A stretch of 9,811 bases of DNA from Burkholderiales bacterium. GTDB lineage: Bacteria > Pseudomonadota > Gammaproteobacteria > Burkholderiales > JAEUOS01. Below, piece after piece: positions 5,217 to 9,811 of this stretch. Every line of letters starts with the position of its first letter. The stretch's first letter is position 1. The stretch is taken from positions 1 through 9,811 of the forward strand of contig CANGUJ010000113.1 of NCBI GenBank assembly GCA_947456845.1, written 5' to 3'. Position numbers and translations under genes: made by a program. The notes beneath the pieces are model-generated. The model saw nothing but the letters and a program-made list of their open reading frames with translations. It was not told the DNA's origin and made no database searches.

Positions 5217-7591
5217 GCCGCCACCCCCTTGCGCGCCGCCGCGATCGCCGCGAGCAGGCGCCTCGGGGTGACGGGGCTTTCGGTGACCTCGACGCCCATG
5301 TCCCTGAGCGCGTCGTTGATGGCGTTGGCGATCGCCGCAGGCGGCGCGATGGCCCCGCCTTCGCCGATGCCCTTCTGGCCGAATTCGGTGTACGGGGATG
5401 GGGTCTCGATATGATCGATGCGTATGGCCGGCACCTCGGGCGCGCCCGGCAGCATGTAGTCCGCCAGGGTCGAGGCGAGCGGCTGGCCGTTCTCGTCGAA
5501 CGGCATTTCCTCGTACAGCGCGGTGCCGATGCCCTGGGCCGTGCCGCCGATGATCTGGCCGTCCACCACCATCGGGTTGACCAGCGTGCCGCCATCCTCG
5601 GCGATCGCGTAGTCGAGGATCTCGACCGCTCCCAGCTCGGTATCGACCGCCACCACCACGGCATGGCAGGCGTAGGAGAAGGTGCCGGTGTCGCGCGCGG
5701 CCTTGTAGCCGGCGATGACCTCGAGCCCGGCGGGGTCGATGTCGGCAGGCAGCAGCTGCGGCGCGCGGTGCCACACGTGGGCGATCTCGGCCAGCGACAT
5801 GCGCGGCACATCGCCCTCGAATACCATGCCGCCGGCGAGCTTGAGCGCCCCGGTGTCGCAGCCGGCCATCTTGGCGGCAATCTGCTTGACGCGCCTGGCC
5901 ATTTCCTTGCAGGCCGCCGCCACCGCGCCGCCGCTCATGACCATCGAGCGGCTGCCCCAGGTGCCGGTGGAGTAGGGCGACTGGCCGGTGTCGCCGTGCG
6001 ACAGGCGCACCCTGGCGACATCGATGCCGAGGATCTGGTGGGCCACCTGCGCCATGGTCGTTTCCATGCCCTGGCCATGCGAATGCGCGCCGATGGAGAG
6101 CTCCAGCACGCCGTCGGCGTTGAGCCGCGCGCGGCACTGCTCGTGCCCGGGCACCATCGGGATGCCCCAGCCGAAGTACACGCTGGTGCCGTGCGCGGCC
6201 TGCTCGCAGTACACCGCGAACCCGACGCCGATGCGGCGCCCGTCGGCCTCGCCCGCCTTCTGGCGCGCCCGCACCTCGCGCAGACCGACGGCGTCGCGCG
6301 CCATCCGCAGCACGCGCGGATAGTCGCCGCTGTCGAAATGCTTCTTCGTGATGTTGTCGTAGGGCATTTCCTCCGGCCGCACCACGTTGGCCAGGCGCAC
6401 ATCGATGGGCTCCATGCCCGCCTCGCGGGCGATGGCGTCGACCATCAATTCCAGCGCGAAGCACACGCCGGTACGCGCCACGCCGCGGTAGGGCAGGATC
6501 GGCGCCTTGTTGCTGGCCACCGACCAGGTCTTGCAGCGGTAGCGCTCCATCTTGTACGGCCCGGGCAAGATGGAGCCGACCTGCGCGGCTTCCAGGCAGG
6601 CGGAGAACGGATAGGACGAGTACGCCCCGGAATCCACCGTCGCCTCGCAGTCGATGCCCAGGAGCCTGCCGTCGCGGTTTGCGTACACCGTGATGTCGTA
6701 GTCGTGCTCGCGGCAATTGGCATTGGCGATCAACTGCTCGCGCCGGTCCTCGATCCAGCGCAGCGGCCGGCCCAGTTTCATGCACAGGTAGGCGAGCACG
6801 ATCTCCTCGGGCAGCAGGATGCCCTTGTAGCCGAAGCCGCCGCCCACGTCGGGGGCGATGACGCGGATCTGTCCGCTGTCTAAGCCCAGGCATTCGGAAA
6901 GCCCCTGCCGGTTGATGTGCACCATCTGCGCCGAGGACCACATGGTCAGCTGTTCCAGGCGCGAGTCCCACTGGCACACCACGCCGCGGCCTTCCAGCGG
7001 CGACATGCACTGGCGGGCGGTGCGGATGTGGCGGCGCACCTTGATCGGCGCATCGGCGATCGACGACAAGTCGCCGTCGACCAGAGACTCGAGGAAGATG
7101 TTGTCTCCCCACTCGTCGTGCACCAGGGCCGGCGGCGCGGTGCGCGCGCCGACCATGTCGACGACCGCGGGCAGCTCCTCGATGTCGGCATACACCGCCT
7201 GCGCGATGTCCTCGGCCAGCGCCCGGGTGGGCGCGATGCACGCGGCCACGAGTTCGCCCACCTGGCGCACCTTGCCGCGCGCCAGCGGCCATTGCTCCGA
7301 GGGCTTGAAGCCCGGCAGGCCGGACACGGCGCGGATCGGCCTGACCCCGGGCATGTCGTCCATGGTGAAGACGGCCGCTTCCTGGCCGGCCGGCTTCTCC
7401 ACACCCTTCAACACGCCGTGGGCGACCGGGGAGCGCACGAACGCCACATCCCACATGCCGGCCAGCCGCAGGTCGCCCACGAACTGGCCGCGACCGCTCA
7501 TCAGGCGGCGGTCCTCCTTGCGCTCGACCGAGGCACCCACGCCCTGGGGCGCGGCGCTGCCGGCGATATGCTTGACGTCGCTCTGGTTCAC
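5213..7591 (-). CDS. Molybdopterin-binding large subunit of a xanthine-oxidase-family hydroxylase (CoxL form II-like), GTG start
   Basis: A 792-residue catalytic subunit that hydroxylates a C-H group, usually on an N-heterocycle or aldehyde, with water as oxygen source. Seen: an N-terminal aldehyde oxidase a/b hammerhead (about 20-145), then the Mo-cofactor domain with APDVGGGFGYKG (246-257), the active-site loop PYRGVART (367-374), GQG (506-508), TGTWGSRSMVMSGGAV (542-557), and the catalytic Glu744 in KGIGEGGAI. True form I CO dehydrogenase has AYXCSFR at the loop. PYRGVART is closer to the form II AYRGAGR signature, with Thr after Arg, so CO is an unlikely substrate. The GTG start overlaps the upstream stop as GTGA. 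Full length for the family. No CoxDEF-type maturation genes lie in the window. Confidence 0.94.
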   Translation of the reverse strand: MNQSDVKHIAGSAAPQGVGASVERKEDRRLMSGRGQFVGDLRLAGMWDVAFVRSPVAHGVLKGVEKPAGQEAAVFTMDDMPGVRPIRAVSGLPGFKPSEQWPLARGKVRQVGELVAACIAPTRALAEDIAQAVYADIEELPAVVDMVGARTAPPALVHDEWGDNIFLESLVDGDLSSIADAPIKVRRHIRTARQCMSPLEGRGVVCQWDSRLEQLTMWSSAQMVHINRQGLSECLGLDSGQIRVIAPDVGGGFGYKGILLPEEIVLAYLCMKLGRPLRWIEDRREQLIANANCREHDYDITVYANRDGRLLGIDCEATVDSGAYSSYPFSACLEAAQVGSILPGPYKMERYRCKTWSVASNKAPILPYRGVARTGVCFALELMVDAIAREAGMEPIDVRLANVVRPEEMPYDNITKKHFDSGDYPRVLRMARDAVGLREVRARQKAGEADGRRIGVGFAVYCEQAAHGTSVYFGWGIPMVPGHEQCRARLNADGVLELSIGAHSHGQGMETTMAQVAHQILGIDVARVRLSHGDTGQSPYSTGTWGSRSMVMSGGAVAAACKEMARRVKQIAAKMAGCDTGALKLAGGMVFEGDVPRMSLAEIAHVWHRAPQLLPADIDPAGLEVIAGYKAARDTGTFSYACHAVVVAVDTELGAVEILDYAIAEDGGTLVNPMVVDGQIIGGTAQGIGTALYEEMPFDENGQPLASTLADYMLPGAPEVPAIRIDHIETPSPYTEFGQKGIGEGGAIAPPAAIANAINDALRDMGVEVTESPVTPRRLLAAIAAARKGVAA

Positions 7592-8850
7592 GCGGCTTGC
7601 ACCTGCGGCAGGATGGGCGCGACCGCGTCGTAGCGTACGCCGCCCTTGAGGCAAAACGCCGGCGTGAGCACACGGTCGGTCACCACCTGCGTGCCTTCGT
7701 TGTCGGAGAGCACGAAACGGCCGCGCTCGTCGTTGAGGATGCTGACGTCGCCGTGCGCGCCCACGCCGAGGTGCCCGAGGTCGCCGGGCAGCCCGAAATA
7801 GCGCTGCGGGTTGCAGGTCGCCATCGCCACCACGTGCTCGAGCGGCAGCTTCAAGGCCAGCATCGACGTCATGGCCGAGGCCATGGAGAACTTCACCGCG
7901 CCGAAGAACATGTGCTCCTGGTCCGGGTGGCTGTCCGGGGTGCCCGCCGGCTTCGGCACCGAGGTGTTGTAGCCATGCATGTCCGCCCCCAGGGTGTCGG
8001 GCCGGATGCCCGCGTCGAGCGCGATCTTGGCCATCTTGAAGCTGAAGTGCGAACCGTGGCCCACGTCGACCTTCAGGCCCATGTCCATGGCCTTGCGCAC
8101 GATGTCGTGGACCCGTCCCTCGCGATTGACGAAGCCGCCCGGATGCCGGGTGAACGGATGGGCGAGCACGTCGCCGGGTTTCAGCAGGCCCACCACCTGG
8201 TCGAGAATGGTGTCCGGATCCACGCCGTTGGTGCCGGACTCGGGCAGCGGCCAGAGCTGGCCGAAGTGGATGTAGAGCGGCAGGTCGGCCTGCCTGGCGA
8301 TCTCGGCGGACAAGCGCATGACCTCGATGCCCCAGCGCGCGAAGCCGCCGAGCTCCGCATGCGCCTTGAAGCCGCGCACGATGTCCGGATTTTCCCTGGC
8401 CGACTTCACCGTGGCGTCGACATCCAGGCAGTCGGGCTTGTAGAGCGAGGGGTAGTAGTGCCCTTCCATGCCTCCCACCAGGTAGGCCGACAGGTAGGCC
8501 ACCACGCGCGACTTCTTGGGCTTGACGACGTATTCTCGGAACGCCGGAAGGGTCATGCAGGAGGGGCCGCCCTGGTCGATGAGCGTGGTCACGCCGGAGT
8601 CCACGCCGCACATGTCGGCTTCTAGGCCGAAGCGGCCGGTGACGTACTGGAAGACATGCGCGTGGGTGTCGATCAAGCCGGGCGTGACCAGCTTGCCCCT
8701 GGCGCTCATGGTCTGCCTGGCGGAAGAAGGCGCGATGGTGTCGGCTACGGCGGCGATGCGGCCGTCCTTGATGGCGATGTCACGCACACCGTTGACGCCG
8801 TTGGCGGGGTCGACCACATGGCCGCCCTGGAGCAGGAGATCGTAGATCAT
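7588..8850 (-). CDS. Amidohydrolase/deacetylase family metallohydrolase (cyclic-amidase-like)
   Basis: A 420-residue TIM-barrel metallohydrolase of the dihydroorotase/D-aminoacylase-like superfamily. Seen: an N-terminal beta-sandwich opening DLLLQGGHVVDP (4-15), strand-1 metal motif GLIDTHAHV (58-66, His63 and His65), GFKAHAE (160-166) with Lys162 as a possible bridging ligand, His195 (YIHFG), His231 (LAHPF), DVGHGSHF (262-269), and Asp290 in LGADMHGYN. A conserved C-terminal VGAHGDVSIL (363-372) completes the composite sandwich. The enzyme set is thus complete and it should cleave an amide or cyclic amide C-N bond; the substrate is unknown. ATG has AAGGA just upstream and overlaps the GntR stop by 4 nt; the end overlaps the large subunit start. 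Its place between regulator and hydroxylase suggests it acts on the hydroxylase product or substrate (inference). Confidence 0.93.
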   Translation of the reverse strand: MIYDLLLQGGHVVDPANGVNGVRDIAIKDGRIAAVADTIAPSSARQTMSARGKLVTPGLIDTHAHVFQYVTGRFGLEADMCGVDSGVTTLIDQGGPSCMTLPAFREYVVKPKKSRVVAYLSAYLVGGMEGHYYPSLYKPDCLDVDATVKSARENPDIVRGFKAHAELGGFARWGIEVMRLSAEIARQADLPLYIHFGQLWPLPESGTNGVDPDTILDQVVGLLKPGDVLAHPFTRHPGGFVNREGRVHDIVRKAMDMGLKVDVGHGSHFSFKMAKIALDAGIRPDTLGADMHGYNTSVPKPAGTPDSHPDQEHMFFGAVKFSMASAMTSMLALKLPLEHVVAMATCNPQRYFGLPGDLGHLGVGAHGDVSILNDERGRFVLSDNEGTQVVTDRVLTPAFCLKGGVRYDAVAPILPQVQAA

Positions 8851-9572
8851 GGTTTTCCTTGGGCCGGAATGAAGGGTTGGGAACGCTGGCGCCCCGCCTC
8901 GGCAAGGCGGTGCAGGGTGAGATGGCGGATTTCCGCCCGCGAGGCGTCGATGTGCGCCTTCAGGAGCATTTCGGCGCGCTCCTGCTTGCGCGCGAACAAG
9001 GCGCGCAGCAGCCTGGCGTGCTCCTCGTAGGCCGCGACGATACGCGCCTCCTCGATGAAGTCGAGCCGGCGGATGACGCGGATGCGCTCGGTGATGTCGC
9101 GATGCACGCGCGCCATCTCCGCATTGCCGGCATTGGCCACCAGCGCGGCATGCAGCGCCTCGTCGGCGCGCGCCACAGCGGCGCCGTCCAGGTTGCGGCG
9201 CTCTTCGGCCACCAGCCAGAAATCGCGCTGCGCGGAGAAGTCCGGGAACGGATCGGACTTGCAGATGCGCCGGATGGCGATCAATTCCAGGTTGACGCGC
9301 AGGTCGTAGAGATCCTCGAAATAGTCCAGGTCGAGCGGCCGCACCTGCCAGGCCGCGTGGCCGTCCCCCTTGTTGAGGTAGCCCTCGCGCGCCAGCATGT
9401 GCAGCGCCAGGCGCAGCGGCGTACGCGAGACGCCGTAGCGGGTGGCCAGCTCGGACTCGGAATGGCGGTCGCCCGGCATCATGCGGAAGTCATAGATGTC
9501 GGCGCGGATGCGCGCATGCACCGACTCCGCCAGGGAGGACTTTTCCGGTTGCAGCGGGGTGACGTCGGACAT
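8847..9572 (-). CDS. GntR-family transcriptional regulator, FCD (FadR) subfamily
   Basis: A 241-residue DNA-binding regulator. Seen: a GntR winged helix at about 11-80, with SLAESVHARIRADIYDF (13-29) and the recognition helix region SELATRYGVSRTPLRLAL (40-57), then an all-helical FCD ligand domain (about 85-225). The FCD domain carries DEALHAALVANAGN (137-150, Asp137 and His141), His185 (YEEHARLL) and His207 (LKAHIDASR), the usual metal/carboxylate site. Start: ATG 9572 is preferred. A longer frame would begin with a TTG that is the -35 box of the promoter and so cannot be translated from it. The ribosome site before ATG 9572 is poor. The gene heads the operon and overlaps the amidohydrolase start by ATGA, so it is co-expressed with its likely targets and probably autoregulated. 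The effector is unknown. Confidence 0.93.
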   Translation of the reverse strand: MSDVTPLQPEKSSLAESVHARIRADIYDFRMMPGDRHSESELATRYGVSRTPLRLALHMLAREGYLNKGDGHAAWQVRPLDLDYFEDLYDLRVNLELIAIRRICKSDPFPDFSAQRDFWLVAEERRNLDGAAVARADEALHAALVANAGNAEMARVHRDITERIRVIRRLDFIEEARIVAAYEEHARLLRALFARKQERAEMLLKAHIDASRAEIRHLTLHRLAEAGRQRSQPFIPAQGKP

Positions 9573-9625
9573 GGGCAGGGGTGGGCGGGAGTCCCGGATC
9601 GAGCCGGCTTTGGATGCTGAAAACA

Positions 9626-9641
9626 AATCGGAATCCCGATT
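9626..9641. promoter_or_regulatory. Candidate regulator operator (inverted repeat)
   Basis: AATCGG-AATC-CCGATT is a perfect 6-bp inverted repeat with a 4-bp spacer, just downstream of the GntR transcription start and over the -35 zone of the divergent gene. The neighbouring TGGTGAACCGA (9641-9651) misses the FadR-type pattern TNGTNNNACNA at one place. Either could be the site where the GntR protein binds. Confidence 0.4.
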
Positions 9642-9650
9642 GGTGAACCG

Positions 9651-9680
9651 ACTATAATCCCGGCGCTGCGCCTGCGTCAA
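9651..9680 (-). promoter_or_regulatory. Sigma-70-type promoter of the GntR-headed operon
   Basis: On the minus strand TTGACG (9675-9680) and TATAGT (9651-9656) each match the consensus at 5 of 6 positions, with an 18-nt spacer. The predicted start is near 9644, leaving a leader of about 70 nt before the GntR ATG. Confidence 0.75.
9653..9658 (+). promoter_or_regulatory. Divergent -10 box (TATAAT) for the right-hand gene
   Basis: A perfect TATAAT on the plus strand overlaps the TATAGT of the opposite promoter. It lies about 50 nt before the start at 9710. No good -35 hexamer is found at the right distance, suggesting a need for activation or a weak promoter. Confidence 0.45.
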
Positions 9681-9709
9681 CTTTTCACCGCGCCTTTGGA
9701 GGTTTCGTC

Positions 9710-9811
9710 ATGTCCCGGACCATTTCACCCGCCAACCGGGAGGCCATCGCCCGCATCCTCGCCTGCGTGCCGGTCTGGTCCGGCGTGGCCAGCGCGCGCG
9801 ACGCCCTCGCC
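9710..9811 (+). CDS. Divergent gene, N-terminus only (possibly DUF1116/FdrA-associated)
   Basis: Only 34 codons are visible, so the assignment is weak. ATG follows an excellent ribosome site, TTTGGAGG with 7 nt spacing, and the frame stays open to the edge. The residues NREAIARILACVPVWSGV (9-26) resemble the opening of DUF1116 proteins, known near fdrA in allantoin/purine gene clusters, in which a similar helix leads into an LLHAGPP segment. That segment would lie just outside the window. It is divergent from the GntR operon and shares its control region, so the regulator may control it too. Confidence 0.6.
   Translation, partial: MSRTISPANREAIARILACVPVWSGVASARDALA

Noticed and set aside
5411..6883. 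Plus-strand open frame of 490 codons opposite the Mo-hydroxylase large subunit
   Set aside because: It mirrors the catalytic subunit in antisense, with a His/Gly/Arg-rich composition and no recognisable domain.
5213..7591. Annotation as genuine carbon monoxide dehydrogenase
   Set aside because: The active-site loop lacks the AYXCSFR signature with its Cu-binding Cys and reads PYRGVART instead.
4620..7673. Minus-strand frame of 1017 codons that looks like a giant fusion
   Set aside because: Only its C-terminal 198 codons are the FAD subunit. The rest is an out-of-frame shadow of the large subunit, rich in Arg/Gly/Ala.
5213..8611. Minus-strand frame of 1132 codons suggesting a fusion of amidohydrolase and large subunit
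   Set aside because: The part before the GTG at 7591 is a shadow frame of the amidohydrolase, which ends with its own stop in GTGA overlap.
9573..9680. Longer GntR protein starting at TTG 9680
   Set aside because: The TTG forms the -35 hexamer of the operon promoter, and the added 36 residues are not GntR-like.
1..9811. CRISPR arrays, tRNA or rRNA genes, insertion sequences
   Set aside because: No spaced direct repeats, no tRNA- or rRNA-like stretches and no transposase motifs were seen on either strand.

Overview
The window is high-GC DNA and looks like an accessory catabolic region of a betaproteobacterium. A Bordetella/Achromobacter-type Alcaligenaceae genome is the best guess. The guess rests on a Bug-type (TctC-like) solute receptor, other periplasmic-type binding proteins, an FCD-type GntR regulator and a CO-dehydrogenase-like molybdenum hydroxylase in one place. 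The genus cannot be proven from this sequence alone.

Almost everything is on the minus strand and is best read from right to left. At about 9573-9709 a divergent promoter region separates a plus-strand gene running off the right edge (only 34 codons visible, possibly DUF1116) from a long minus-strand gene train. The train starts with a GntR/FCD regulator (8847-9572). Then come a cyclic-amidohydrolase/deacetylase-type metallohydrolase (7588-8850) and the large Mo-cofactor (5213-7591), FAD (4620-5216) and 2Fe-2S (4132-4623) subunits of a xanthine-oxidase-family hydroxylase. A CoxG-family protein follows (3471-4142). All of these overlap by 4 or 11 bases, so they look translationally coupled. 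After a 58-bp gap comes a cupin (2924-3412), then the remnant of a Tat-exported NMT1/SsuA-type binding protein (2580-2903), an apparently intact PhnD-like binding protein without a signal peptide (1750-2568), and an amidohydrolase-2 family protein starting at TTG (778-1713).

A 170-bp intergenic stretch (608-777) carries a near-perfect sigma-54 promoter. It reads into a small GTG-started secreted or lipoprotein gene (404-607), which overlaps by ATGA a Bug receptor gene running off the left edge (1-407).

As a working model (inference), the cluster handles uptake and breakdown of an aromatic or N-heterocyclic compound. The binding proteins capture it, the molybdenum hydroxylase hydroxylates the ring, the metallohydrolases and cupin act on later intermediates, and the GntR protein controls expression. 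The signature in the large subunit is not that of true (form I) CO dehydrogenase. No maturation genes, permeases or ATPases are in the window.

The cluster also shows signs of decay by clean in-frame deletion. The FAD subunit lacks its C-terminal domain, and the NMT1-type protein keeps only its head and what looks like its tail. The amidohydrolase-2 protein lacks two of the usual metal/catalytic histidines.
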